Shown: piece by piece, positions 13,210 through 24,363 of the stretch
How the letters are laid out: each line of letters begins with the position of its first letter
Position numbering within the stretch: the first letter of the stretch is position 1
Source of the DNA: Sipunculus nudus
Lineage: Eukaryota > Annelida > Sipuncula > Golfingiida > Sipunculidae
DNA length: 64,000 nt
Direction: 5' to 3'
NCBI GenBank assembly: GCA_026874595.1
Contig: CM049308.1
Coordinates: forward strand, 43,473,327-43,537,326
Notes under the pieces: model-generated
Databases searched by the model: none
What the model was told of the DNA's origin: nothing
Seen by the model: only the letters and a program-made list of their open reading frames with translations
Program-made: the position numbers and the translations under genes

Positions 13210-13489
13210 GCCAAAAAAGGTATGGTTCTCAGGCATTTTTTTTTTCTCAAAAATCGATTTTTTTCCCTTTTTTTGTATGTTTCGATAAAAATGTCATATG
13301 ATCAGGGAAAAGCATGAAAATAACAGATTGTTTTTGCTTAACAGGTAAAAAGCACAACATAACCAAGGAAGTCTTATCAAAATTGTATTATTTTATCTTC
13401 TTGAAAGATGAAAATCAAATAAAATTTTTTTTCAAGCGGGGGTTAAAATTGTCGCGGGCGGTGCCTGAGAACCATACTTTTTTTGGGCC
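13210..13489. mobile_element. Short MITE-like element with ~23-bp inverted ends
   Basis: The left end reads GCCAAAAAAGGTATGGTTCT then CAGGCA. The right end (13462-13489), read inward, gives GGCCCAAAAAAAGTATGGTT then CTCAGGCA. The interior is T-rich and noncoding. A target duplication is not clear. Confidence 0.55.
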
Positions 13490-13911
13490 TAAAGGCTGTT
13501 AAATTCCCACGCTGTGTGTTCCTTCCTAAGCTTATGCTCAATCAGCGATGGTTCTCGAAGCTGCAGACCCCTTGGAGTCATGTATCTTGTCAGATTCGGT
13601 AAAGGAACTGCATATAATACCACTGGGTGTTAAAATTGCTTCCAGATAAACTACAGGGGCCCAGTAGTCGTCTTTAACAGGAACAAATAAAATATCAAGG
13701 GTAAAGAACTACGCTACAAAAAATATGCACCAGTGGAACACTGTAAGAAGCCGTGGTAGGCCTGTTACAACACAAATATAAAATCCAGTAGTTTTTTTAA
13801 AGCTCATTCACTATCGTAAATTTCTAAACAAAAGGTGAGCTGTTGAGTCACCGTTTCAGAGGAAGGCACATTTTCCCTGTCATGGAAAAATAATTCTTTA
13901 TAGGTCAGAGT

Positions 13912-16900
13912 CTAACGCCTCATATTCCAGGTCAGCTGGCTCCCCGGACCCATCTTCTTGACAAAGGTAATTTTTGTTAATAATACGACACAGAGGAAGG
14001 AACTTTTGTTACCGTATCTGACACGAGAAGCCGCTGCCTTATGGGCCGTAGGAGAATGCGGAGCCATTGCCTTAACGGCCATGGGTGAAGGTGGAGCCGC
14101 TGTCTTACGGGACATGGGAGAAGGTAGAGCCGCTGTCTTACAGACCATGGGAGAAGGTAGAGCCGCTGTCTTATGGGTCATGGGTGAAGGTAGAGCCGCT
14201 GTCTTACGGGTCATGGGAGAAGGTAGAGCCGCTTTCTCACGGGTCATGGGAGAAGGTAGAGCCGCTGTCTTATGGGTCATGGGTGAAGGTAGAGCCGCTG
14301 TCTTACGGGCCATGGGAGAAGGTAGAGTCGCTGTCTTACGGGTCATGGGTGAAGGTAGAGCCGCTGTCTTACAGACCATGGGAGAAGGTAGAGCCGCTGT
14401 CTTATGGGTCATGGGTGAAGGTAGAGCCGCTGTCTTACGGGTCATTGGAGTAGGTAGAGCCGCTTTCTCACGGGTCATGGGAGAAGGTAGAGCCGCTGTC
14501 TTACAGACCATGGGAGAAGGTAGAGTCGCTGTCTTACAGGTCATGGGTGAAGGTAGAGCCGCTGTCTTACGGGTCATGGGAGAAGGTAGAGCCGCTGTCT
14601 TACGGGCCATGGGAGAAGGTAGAGCCGCTGCCTTACGGGTCATGGGAGAAGGTAGAGCCGCTGTCTTACGGGCCATAGGAGAAGGTAGAGCCGCTGTCTT
14701 ACGGGCCATGGGAGAAGGTAGAGCCGCTGTCTTACGGGCCATGGTAGGAGGTAGAGCCGCTGTCTTTCGGGCCATGGGTGCAGGTAGAGCCGCTGTCTTA
14801 CGGGCCATGGGTGCAGGTAGAGCCGCTGTCTTACGGGCCATGGGTGCAAGTAGAGCCGCTGTCTTACGGGCCATGGGTGAAGGTAGAGCCGCTGCCTTAC
14901 AGGTCATGGGAGAAGGTAAAGCCGCTGTCTTACGGGCCATGGGTGAAGGTTGAGCCGCTGTCTTACGGGTTATGGGTGAAGGTAGAGCCGCTGCCTTACG
15001 GGTCATGGGAGAAGGTAGAGCCGCTGTCTTACAGACCATGGGAGAAGGTAGAGCCGCTGTCTTACGGGTCATGGGAGAAGGTAGAGCCGCTGTCTTTCGG
15101 GCCATGGGTGCAGGTAGAGCCGCTGTCTTACGGGCCATGGGAGAAGGTAAAGCCGCTGTCTTACGGGTCATGGGAGAAGGTAGAGCCGCTGTCTTACGGG
15201 CCATGGGAGAAGGTAGAGCCGCTGTCTTACGGGCCATGGGTGAAGGTAGAGCCGCTGTCTTACGGGCCATGGGAGAAGGTAGAACCGCTGTCTTACGGGT
15301 CATGGGAGAAGGTAGAGCCGCTGTCTTACGGGCCATGGGTGAAGGTAGAGCCGCTGTCTTACGGGTCATGGGAGAAGGTAGAGCCGCTGTCTTTCGGGCA
15401 ATGGGTGAAGGTAGAGCCGCTGTCTTTCGGGCCATGGGTGAAGGTAGAGCCGCTGTCTTACGGGCCATGGGTGAAGGTAGAGCCGCTGTCTTACGGGTCA
15501 TGGGAGAAGGTAGAGCCGCTGTCTTACGGGCCATGGGTGAAGGTAGAGCCGCTGTCTTTCGGGCCATGGGTGAAGGTAGAGCCGCTGTCTTACGGGTCAT
15601 GGGAGAAGGTAGAGCCGCTGTCTTTCCGGCCATGGGTGAAGGTAGAGCCGCTGTCTTACGGGCCATGGGTGAAGGTAGAGCCGCTGTCTTACGGGTCATG
15701 GAAGAAGGTAGAGCCGCTGTCTTTCGGGCCATGGGTGAAGGTAGAGCCGCTGTCTTACGGGTCATTGGAGAAGGTAGAGCCGCTGTCTTTCGGGCCATGG
15801 GTGAAGGTAGAGCCGCTGTCTTACGGGCCATGGGTGAAGGTAGAGCCGCTGTCTTACGGGTCATGGGAGAAGGTAGAGCCGCTGTCTTACGGGCCATGGG
15901 TGAAGGTAGAGCCGCTGTCTTTCGGGCCATGGGTGAAGGTAGAGCCGCTGTCTTACGGGTCATGGGAGAAGGTAGAGCCGCTGTCTTTCGGGCCATGGGT
16001 GCAGGTAGAGCCGCTGTCTTACGGGCCATGGGAGAAGGTAAAGCCGCTGTCTTACGGGTCATGGGAGAAGGTAGAGCCGCTGTCTTACGGGCCATGGGAG
16101 AAGGTAGAGCCGCTGTCTTACGGGCCATGGGAGAAGGTAGAGCCGCTGTCTTACAGGCCATGGGAGAAGGTAGAGCCGCTGTCTTACGGGCCATGGGAGA
16201 AGGTAGAGCCGCTGTCTTACGGGCCATGGGTGAAGGTAGAGCCGCTGTCTTACGGGCCATGGGAGAAGGTAGAGCCGCTGTCTTACGGGTCATGGGAGAA
16301 GGTAGAGCCGCTGTCTTACGGGCCATGGGTGAAGGTAGAGCCGCTGTCTTACGGGTCATGGGAGAAGGTAGAGCCGCTGTCTTTCGGGCAATGGGTGAAG
16401 GTAGAGCCGCTGTCTTTCGGGCCATGGGTGAAGGTAGAGCCGCTGTCTTACGTGCCATGGGTGAAGGTAGAGCCGCTGTCTTACGGGTCATGGGAGAAGG
16501 TAGAGCCGCTGTCTTACGGGCCATGGGTGAAGGTAGAGCCGCTGTCTTTCGGGCCATGGGTGAAGGTAGAGCCGCTGTCTTACGGGTCATGGGAGAAGGT
16601 AGAGCCGCTGTCTTTCCGGCCATGGGTGAAGGTAGAGCCGCTGTCTTACGGGCCATGGGTGAAGGTAGAGCCACTGTCTTACGGGTCATGGAAGAAGGTA
16701 GAGCCGCTGTCTTTCGGGCCATGGGTGAAGGTAGAGCCGCTGTCTTACGGGTCATTGGAGAAGGTAGAGCCGCTGTCTTTCGGGCCATGGGTGAAGGTAG
16801 AGCCGCTGTCTTACGGGCCATGGGTGAAGGTAGAGCCGCTGTCTTACGGGTCATGGGAGAAGGTAGAGCCGCTGTCTTACGGGCCATGGGTGAAGGTAGA

Positions 16901-18207
16901 GCCGCTGTCTTTCGGGCCATGGGTGAAGGTAGAGCCGCTGTCTTACGGGTCATGGGAGAAGGTAGAGCCGCTGTCTTTCGGGCCATGGGTGAAGGTAGAG
17001 CCGCTGTCTTACGGGTCATGGGAGAAGGTAGAGCCGCTGTCTTTCGGGCCATGGGTGAAGGTAGAGCCGCTGTGTTTCGGACCATGGGTGAAGGTAGAGC
17101 CGCTGTCTTACGGGTCATGGGTGCAGGTAGAGCCGCTGTCTTACGGGCCATGGGTGCAGGTAGAGCCGCTGTCTTACGGGCCATGGGTGCAGGTAGAGCC
17201 GCTGTCTTACGGGCCATGGGTGCAAGTAGAGCCGCTGTCTTACGGGCCATGGGAGAAGGTAGAGTCGCTGTCTTACGGGCCATGGGAGAAGGTAGAGCCG
17301 CTGTCTTACGGGCCATGGGTGAAGGTTGAGCCGCTGTCTTACGGGTTATGGGTGAAGGTAGAGCCGCTGCCTTACGGGTCATGGGTGCAGGTAGAGCCGC
17401 TGTCTTACGGGCCATGGGTGCAAGTAGAGCCGCTGTCTTACGGGCCATGGGTGAAGGTAGAGCCGCTGCCTTACGGGTCATGGGAGAAGGTAAAGCCGCT
17501 GTCTTACGGGTCATGGGTGAAGGTAAAGCCGCTGTCTTACGGATCATGGGTGAAGGTAGAGCCGCTGCCTTACGGGTCATGGGAGAAGGTAGAGCCGCTG
17601 TCTTACAGACCATGGGAGAAGGTAGAGCCGCTGTCTTACGGGTCATGGGTGAAGGTAAAGCCGCTGTCTTACAGATCATGGGTGAAGGTAGAGCCGCTGC
17701 CTTACGGGTCATGGGAGAAGGTAGAGCCGCTGTCTTACAGACCATGGGAGAAGGTAGAGCCGCTGTCTTACGGGTCATGGGAGAAGGTAGAGCCGCTGTC
17801 TTACGGGCCATGGGAGAAGGTAGAGCCGCTGTCTTACGGGCCATGGGAGAAGGTAGAGCCGCTGTCTTTCGGGCCATGGGAGAAGGTAGAGCCTCTGTCT
17901 TTCGGGCCATGGCTGAAGGTAGAGCAGCTGTCTTACGGGCCATGGGTGCAGGTAGAGCCGCTGTCTTACGGGCCATGGGTGCAAGTAGAGCCGCTGTCTT
18001 ACGGGCCATGGGAGAAGGTAGAGCCGCTGCCTTACGGGTCATGGGAGAAGGTAAAGCCGCTGTCTTACGGGCCATGGGTGAAGGTTGAGCCGCTGTCTTA
18101 CGGGTTATGGGTGAAGGTAGAGCCGCTGTCTTACGGGTCATGGGAGAAGGTAGAGTCGCTGTCCTACGGGTCATGGGAGAAGGTGGAGCCGCTGTCTTAC
18201 GGGGCAT
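13912..18207 (-). CDS. Putative 1431-residue protein of 11-residue repeats (unconfirmed)
   Basis: An uninterrupted minus-strand frame runs from an ATG at 18207 to TAG at 13912, after an in-frame upstream stop near 18254. It consists of about 125 copies of an 11-residue unit, M(A/T)RKTAALPSP, followed by a unique tail of about 45 residues ending GPGSQLTWNMRR. The product would be basic and rich in Ala and Pro, with no signal peptide or known domain. The DNA is a 33-bp minisatellite, so long open frames also exist on the plus strand (13958-14953, 14972-17329 and 14778-18299), and openness alone proves little. However, the three commonest unit variants (gga/ggt, tta/ttt, aga/aaa) are all silent in this frame, against one of three and none of three in the two plus frames. 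There is no visible promoter or splice context. It could equally be noncoding satellite DNA. Confidence 0.25.
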   Translation of the reverse strand: MPRKTAAPPSPMTRRTATLPSPMTRKTAALPSPITRKTAAQPSPMARKTAALPSPMTRKAAALPSPMARKTAALLAPMARKTAALPAPMARKTAALPSAMARKTEALPSPMARKTAALPSPMARKTAALPSPMARKTAALPSPMTRKTAALPSPMVCKTAALPSPMTRKAAALPSPMICKTAALPSPMTRKTAALPSPMVCKTAALPSPMTRKAAALPSPMIRKTAALPSPMTRKTAALPSPMTRKAAALPSPMARKTAALLAPMARKTAALPAPMTRKAAALPSPITRKTAAQPSPMARKTAALPSPMARKTATLPSPMARKTAALLAPMARKTAALPAPMARKTAALPAPMARKTAALPAPMTRKTAALPSPMVRNTAALPSPMARKTAALPSPMTRKTAALPSPMARKTAALPSPMTRKTAALPSPMARKTAALPSPMARKTAALPSPMTRKTAALPSPMARKTAALPSPMARKTAALPSPMTRKTAALPSPMARKTAALPSSMTRKTVALPSPMARKTAALPSPMAGKTAALPSPMTRKTAALPSPMARKTAALPSPMARKTAALPSPMTRKTAALPSPMARKTAALPSPMARKTAALPSPIARKTAALPSPMTRKTAALPSPMARKTAALPSPMTRKTAALPSPMARKTAALPSPMARKTAALPSPMARKTAALPSPMACKTAALPSPMARKTAALPSPMARKTAALPSPMTRKTAALPSPMARKTAALPAPMARKTAALPSPMTRKTAALPSPMARKTAALPSPMARKTAALPSPMTRKTAALPSPMARKTAALPSPMARKTAALPSPMTRKTAALPSPMARKTAALPSSMTRKTAALPSPMARKTAALPSPMAGKTAALPSPMTRKTAALPSPMARKTAALPSPMARKTAALPSPMTRKTAALPSPMARKTAALPSPMARKTAALPSPIARKTAALPSPMTRKTAALPSPMARKTAALPSPMTRKTAVLPSPMARKTAALPSPMARKTAALPSPMARKTAALPSPMTRKTAALPSPMARKTAALPAPMARKTAALPSPMTRKTAALPSPMVCKTAALPSPMTRKAAALPSPITRKTAAQPSPMARKTAALPSPMTCKAAALPSPMARKTAALLAPMARKTAALPAPMARKTAALPAPMARKTAALPPTMARKTAALPSPMARKTAALPSPMARKTAALPSPMTRKAAALPSPMARKTAALPSPMTRKTAALPSPMTCKTATLPSPMVCKTAALPSPMTREKAALPTPMTRKTAALPSPMTHKTAALPSPMVCKTAALPSPMTRKTATLPSPMARKTAALPSPMTHKTAALPSPMTREKAALPSPMTRKTAALPSPMTHKTAALPSPMVCKTAALPSPMSRKTAAPPSPMAVKAMAPHSPTAHKAAASRVRYGNKSSFLCVVLLTKITFVKKMGPGSQLTWNMRR

Positions 18208-18228
18208 GGGAGAAGGTGGAGCCGCTGA
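14035..18228. repeat. 33-bp minisatellite, about 126 copies
   Basis: The unit is 'ggtagagccgctgtcttacg' plus 'ggccatgggagaa' (33 bp), repeated head to tail without interruption. Variable sites are few: gcc/gtc, gga/ggt, gaa/gca, tta/ttt, aga/aaa and acagacc. A block with landmarks at 15391, 15621 and 15761 recurs 990 bp downstream (16381, 16611, 16751), giving a higher-order duplication of about 27-30 units. Units carrying 'ggttgag' (14946, 17324, 18083) put TGA in the plus frame. The right edge touches a dispersed repeat that has an array-free copy at 47.6 kb. GC-rich compared with its AT-rich surroundings. Confidence 0.97.
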
Positions 18229-18596
18229 AGAAGAGTTCCGTTTTAACTCAGCATAATGTTAAACCCCACCGCATTTTTGTTGAATTTCTGAACGCATGAA
18301 TACAAGCATGGCTCGCACGGGTTACTAGACGCAGCCAACTTGTACGTGATACAGGAAATAACTCGTTACCATAGAGACGGAGTTTCAGTTTGTGCCGTGA
18401 GTTCCGTATATTCTCTGTTTATTCATCATTGGTAGCGTAATGTGAAGATTATGGGCTGTTTAAAATATGAATGCAAAATAATGGAAGACCACTTCGATGC
18501 ATTCCTCGATAGTGCTTGTATCACGACACAAGTAGGCTTACCATCCCAATTGTCATTGCCTACTGAGTCGGGTTGTCACGGCTAGACTCCTCCCTT
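18226..18596 (+). repeat. Dispersed ~360-bp repeat, copy A (abuts the 33-bp array)
   Basis: Matches 47606-47965 in the same orientation over its full length. Shared landmarks include 'ttccgtt', 'taactcagcata', 'tgaatacaagcatggctcgc', 'acgggttact', 'gcagccaacttgtacg', 'ggaagacca' and 'actgagtcgggttgt'. Homology begins exactly where the minisatellite ends. Unclassified and noncoding. Confidence 0.8.
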
Positions 18597-21500
18597 TCTG
18601 GTTCAGAGGACTTTTTTTTAGGTTTTCTTATTAGTCTTCCTGGGTTGGACCCTCTTTGCAAAATCCTGGATCCGCTATGGATTTCAAGTCTTTTTTTTAT
18701 CTATATGGCTTAATTTAAGTCTATTATGTTTGTTGTCGTTCATGTTAATATTGATAAGGCTTTGGTCATTTACTCCCTGACCAAATTCTGGGATTCAAAG
18801 ACATTGATCGAACAAATGCTTCATTAAATCATTTGAGTAGAACTAATTCTCATATATTTTATGTACTTCATCTGGAGCGAGGTAATTAATGAAGCCTCTG
18901 CACATTTTAAACGATCCCCATGTAAATTACATTTGTTATTCAATTACAGCTGCAGCGTGTTAAATAGTCAATGGTGTCGATGATTCAACTTGCATATCTG
19001 TTGAGAGTAAGGTACTTTTATTTGTTATCTTATCACTTTTGAATTGACAAGATAACAATAAGATTAGATATACGGTTGCTCATATTAAACTTATTTCAGC
19101 AATGACGTACAGTGAAATGTAAAAAATATATATGAAGTACATACAAAATAGTCTTTTGATGATCAGTATATATTGTGGAACGCGCGCATCCTAAAGGTTG
19201 TTTAGTTTCTGATTATATTTATATTTCTGATTAAATTTAAAGTTTGCATACCATGTAGGATATACCCGGAACAAATAAATAACCATACCAAGTCTCAAGA
19301 CTGAAAGTCTGGATGAAGAGTAAGAGTCTAATTTGTATAGCACAAATGCGCCCCCTGGTAGCAGTGGTAGCAGATGTAAATAAAGCAGCCATGTTTGAAC
19401 AGACGACAGGCTGTTTCTGAGTACTCTGGTGGATAAACACCCACATATACAAAAAGTAATACATACTTGCCAAATAATTATTAAGTAAACCTGCTGTGGA
19501 CATACCAATCAATCAGACTAAATGCATTTTTTTATGCTGACATCATCCAAATAAAAGGTGAGAAGCTGTCAGTTTAAAAGTTAGTTCTAACTTTTTTGTT
19601 TCGATATCGGAGTGTATGGATACCGTTGCCACTACCAGCGATGTCAGTTCTGCTGGTATGGTATATATGCCGCTAGTTTTTCCCCCAACTAACTGGTTCA
19701 TCGATCAGTTGTGGTCCGTACAGCCGCAGTCAGTTATAGATCTGCATATCTTGTCCGGGTGGATGGAATTGAAGAATGCATTGGATACAGGATGCCAGTA
19801 CATAGTCCAGAGAACACCATATCGTTGACAGTGAAATATCATACTGTAAGGTACAGACATCTGCTAAATACATGCAGCTTAAGGAATCCTTAAGCACTTG
19901 AATATGTTATGATATACATATCAGCACTGCACCTAAACCAGAAACGCCACTCCTCACAGGAACAGTACCAAGACCAAGTAATGTAGCAAGGCCACAGTAT
20001 ATGAGCACATAAGTATCTGGTTATAAACACCATCGGTCAGACATGTTGTTATTCACTGTAACAGAATTACCGCACAAACGTTAGGTATTATCAGTGCTGA
20101 TGCAGGAACTCTCTTCGGGGGAGATAAATAAGCAGACGAACCAGCGCATGGGATTCTGGGACGTATCGTCTCGCATCTCGACTGCTGTGGTAGAAACATT
20201 GTTCCTTTCGCCCTATGTCGATTAATCCTATCCTGACTACTAAATCGCTGTTGTTGGTTCAATAACCGATGACGATAAAACGTTTAAAGGTAACTTTTCA
20301 TAAAATATGAAGTATAATACATATTATTTATAATACTGGTTATTAGTTGCCTTTAGTTGGATTATAAATTTAATATTTAGTCGTCAGTTAATTTAATTTA
20401 AAGAAGACTAAATGCTACATGATAAGCTACATCAATAAAAGTCTGTAATGCAATGCAAAACAATTAACGTATCTGTTGTTATTTATGATGTTTCCCTCAA
20501 TGTGACGTTTACTTAACTTAAGTTCAATATTCTCCACTCACTGCGAATAATCGGACTTACAAGAGAGTGACCGGCTGGTTAGGGTTTAAAGGCTTTGAAA
20601 TTCAAACCACCCAATGCACTGGAAGCTCTTTATGCACAAGCGGCGCAGGCAAAAAAAAATAGTGAAGAGGGCAATGTAGTCTGAGTAAAATAAGTTTGAT
20701 AAAAAATACGTTTGATTATAATTGGTTTAAGGCAATTATCGTATTTCCTTGATCAGACACCAGGCCTTAAATAGTAGTCTGCCTTATTTAGACGCCGATA
20801 CACAAAAGTGGGTGTTTTGTTGAAAGTTATATTATATCAACATATGACATGTAAACAGAAGGCATTTCCTTAAAATGTAACAAATTTTGATTTTTAAAAT
20901 TTAACTGTTAAGACAAGTAACCAATCCATCTCACTTTGCCGAACTGGAAGAGGTTCGTTTTGAATAGGAACGACCTCTGGCGGCAGGGTGCGCTCTCGCC
21001 TCAAAGGACCGTGACCTTGACCTCTGGCCTTGATTTTTACCTCAGACGGCCGTGAAATCATGCTTATCATGTCGGCTGTGATTGAAACATACAACTAGAT
21101 ACCAAGATCATCCAAATCTGCCAAGGCATTCCAGAAATATTGTGATCCGAAGGTTGCACGGCATGATTGGGGCAAATAACCGATAAAGGGGTAGGGGTTG
21201 GGTTTTTTTTTGCTGCAGGGCAGAACTACCGTCTGTGCAACATAAGGCTGCCATTTTCCAATGTCCCAAAGTATACAACAATGGAAAATAAACCTAAGAT
21301 TAACGATAAATTTTGCAATTAAATCGGTGTATCCCGGGGACTATTACCACGTAAGAGTTGTCCACGATACCCATCTCGTTCTTTGAAATTTTAGACATAT
21401 ATTTAAAGAACTGAAAATTTTATGAAATATTATGTACATAAATATTTTAGAATTATTAACTAAAAATAGAAACAAAGTTGACATGTCAAGCAGGTCCAAA

Positions 21501-22579
21501 TATTCCTGAGCTGCCGCTTTAAGTGCTTTACTAAATCGAATACCTCCTACAAACCGCTGAGGATTTGAATTGAAAACACGAGTTTATTTTATACTTTTCA
21601 AAGTCTCTTTAAATTTATTTCCAACAAAGTAAGAATCTGTCATCAGGACACTCTACTTTTACAAAGTATGATAACCCAGATTTATCTCTAATGTTGATGG
21701 ATGGACTTGACTACAGGTCAGAGCCACATTGCACTAAAATGCACTTTCATGGTCCTCTGCAGGCTAAAGATTAGTCTGGACCAAAATGTTATAACATTAC
21801 TTTTCCCACGGGTCTTCCGGTTTACTCAACCCTTACCGACTACCGAGCGCCAACATCCGAGCCATGGAGAGTGTCTCATATTAGTTATTATAACTAGTTG
21901 TACAATCCATGTAAAATAAATAAACTTATACTTTTCCTAAACACAAACCTCACTTTGCCTTATGGCCGATCCAAATGATCAAAAATGTTGTTTTCGTGTA
22001 AGATCGCATCATGTTTTAGCAGATGTTCTTGAAAACTTTTTTCTAGTATTTACAAATTATCGGCATTAATGGTAATTTAAGTTTGTTGGGAAACTTTGTT
22101 GATTTAAAAAAACCTCAACAAAATTATCAACAAAATCTCATACTTTTTTCAGATATTTTTGGAATCGGCTTTATTGCATTTTACACATACTCGGCACAAG
22201 TGCTGACATACAGCTTTTTTTTATGTAAACAATGGTTGTTGAGGTGAGGAAGATTTGAATTGCAGTGATCAGGATAAATGTACAGGCCCTAGCGAAGGTA
22301 TGCGCATTTTGTGATCAACTTAGAAACCTCACGTTTTACCAATAATTGGCCTCATATTTAATTTCCTGACAAATAACCACCGGGCTGTCGACCGCATAGT
22401 TTATGACGAGAATCAGACAAATATAAAAAGAAACAGTATAAATACGTTGGTTCCAAAATGTGCTACCAGAATCATGCGTGCCTGCACACTTCGCTAATTG
22501 TACACTTTACAGGGCAGGCGTGACGCATAACATTTAACTGAAGGAGACAGACGGCAGAGTCTATCCTGTATCTGTTTCG
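18597..22579. other. Noncoding stretch
   Basis: No supported gene. Includes a 10-bp-stem hairpin TTGTTATCTT/AAGATAACAA near 19021-19057 and one isolated CTCF-like match (gcgccccctggtag, near 19349). The open frames here are short and match nothing that I recognise. Confidence 0.4.
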
Positions 22580-22581
22580 TA

Positions 22582-24361
22582 CAGTGGCTGATTTAGGACA
22601 CAGAAAAAAAATATTTATCTCCAGATCTCGAGATAACATCTCGAGATCTCGACATAGAATTTCGCAAAAAAAAAAAAATGTTAGGAAGCGAAAAAAAATT
22701 TTAGGAAGCAAAAAAAAAATTTTTAGGAAGCAAAAAAAAAATTTAGGAAGCAGAAAAAAATTTTTAGGAAGCAAAAAAAAATTTTTAGGAAGCAAAAAAA
22801 AAAATTTTAAAAACGAAAAAAAAAAATTTTAGGGAGCAAAAAAAAATTATCTTTCGAGATCTCCAGATAAAATGTCACACTTGTACGAACCATTCGAAGC
22901 TGAATTGACATAAAACAAAGCAACCTTATGGGGACAGTATACGTTAAGAGTGCTTACTATTGCAATTATAAAACAAAGAACATGTATACTGTGTTTAACT
23001 GAACGGTAATACAATATAATTAATTTAAAATCAATCAAGTTTGTATGTCCCCTGAGATAAGACGAGTTGAAGAAAAGTTCAATATAAATTCAATATTTAA
23101 TTATTCATATCCGTAAGGAAGATGTCAAAGCCTAAAGAATCTATCTGAAACATTCTACCTGAACGGCATATTCGGAGCCATGTCTGTTAAATCACTCAAA
23201 TAGAAATGTTTAGGTCTGCATGCATGCATTGTGGGTACCTTATTATTTTAAGAATACAAACAAATATGAGCTTCTTATAGAAACACGCTTTTTGTACAAT
23301 TTCTTTCAGCTATTGTTTTATTAAAATGGTGTGTTGTTTTATGGAACATGTATTAGACCATCATAAATTAAAATATGCTAAAACTGATTACTGTGTTTTC
23401 GGGTAGGTACGCTGGGGGGGGGGGGGGGGTCGGGGAGGGGTGTTGCTTCAGCCCCTAAAGCCCAAGTCTTGATCCACTATAGCTCTTACTATAGCTCAGA
23501 TTAATTTAATCAACCTATCTTCATAAATGTTTTATATTCATAAATAAACGGTTTAAAATTTCGATCATCTCTCATCATGATTTTTCTTCAGCAAAATGCT
23601 CTGCTTTGGTCTTAAAGTCGTTATTCACCTGCCTTATTTATAGAATCTTTGTAATACAGGCTAACTCTGCATATACATATTAAAGAAGTGAAAGTAATCA
23701 TAAACATAATCTATTAACCTTTCATAAAAATGAGCCAATGCCATGGGTAAAGGCGATGTCTTTGTCTATATCCACGTTTTTTTATAACATGGGTCGGGTT
23801 GGGGGGGGGGGGGGGTTGCAAAAATTGCCACCGATCGTAATAGAAAGACGTCCGGCAGAAACATCTGGCTTCAATTCAGAGATTACAGATTTCTATAAAT
23901 GACAAATACTGCATTGCTTCACATGCTCTAACGAATATCAACTAGTGATCTTTCAATAACTCGGTTACATGTTTTTATCTGTATGTTAACACTTGCTCAA
24001 GTGCCTTGTATACAAGTAGCCTGTAGATGAAATGTTTATACGTCAAAGTGGCGTTATAAAACCCATTCCCAGCTGGGGTTTCTTCCTAAATTTTTTTATT
24101 TTTGCTTCCTAATTTTTTTTTTTGCTTCCTAAAATTTTTTTTTTTGCTTCCTAAAAATTTTTTTTTTGCTTCATAAAATTTTATTTTATGCTTCCTAATT
24201 TTTTTTTTTGCTTCCTAAAATTTTTTTGTTTGCTTCCTAAAAAATTTTTTTTTTGCTTCCTAAATTTTTTTTTGTTGCGAAATTCTATGTCGAGATCTCG
24301 AGATGTTATCTCGAGATCACGAGATAACTATTTTTTTTTCTGTGTCCTAAATCAGCCACCG
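22582..24361. mobile_element. TA-flanked inverted-repeat element, 1780 bp, with palindromic subterminal region
   Basis: Left end CAGTGGCTGATTTAGGACAC (22582) and right end, read inward, CGGTGGCTGATTTAGGACAC (24361) are 19/20 identical, and each is flanked by TA (22580-22581 and 24362-24363), as in Tc1/mariner-type insertions. The inverted arms extend about 270 bp. They contain a nested palindrome around GAGATCTCGAGATAACATCT and several tandem ~17-bp units 'ttaggaagc' plus A8-9, mirrored at the right end as 'gcttcctaa' plus T8-9. The interior (22860-24060) has G runs at 23414-23429 and 23801-23815 and no transposase, so it is non-autonomous. Confidence 0.8.
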
Positions 24362-24363
24362 TA

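Noticed and set aside
13912-18228. The 33-bp and 58-bp arrays as CRISPR arrays
   Set aside because: Units are contiguous with no unique spacers, no cas genes are present, and the locus is eukaryotic with spliced genes.
13958-18299. Plus-strand open frames across the 33-bp array (units MGEGRAAVLRA and VEPLSYGPWEK)
   Set aside because: They are open because the unit is 33 bp. One is split by three TGA units, and the common variants change residues in these frames. No start context or domain supports them.
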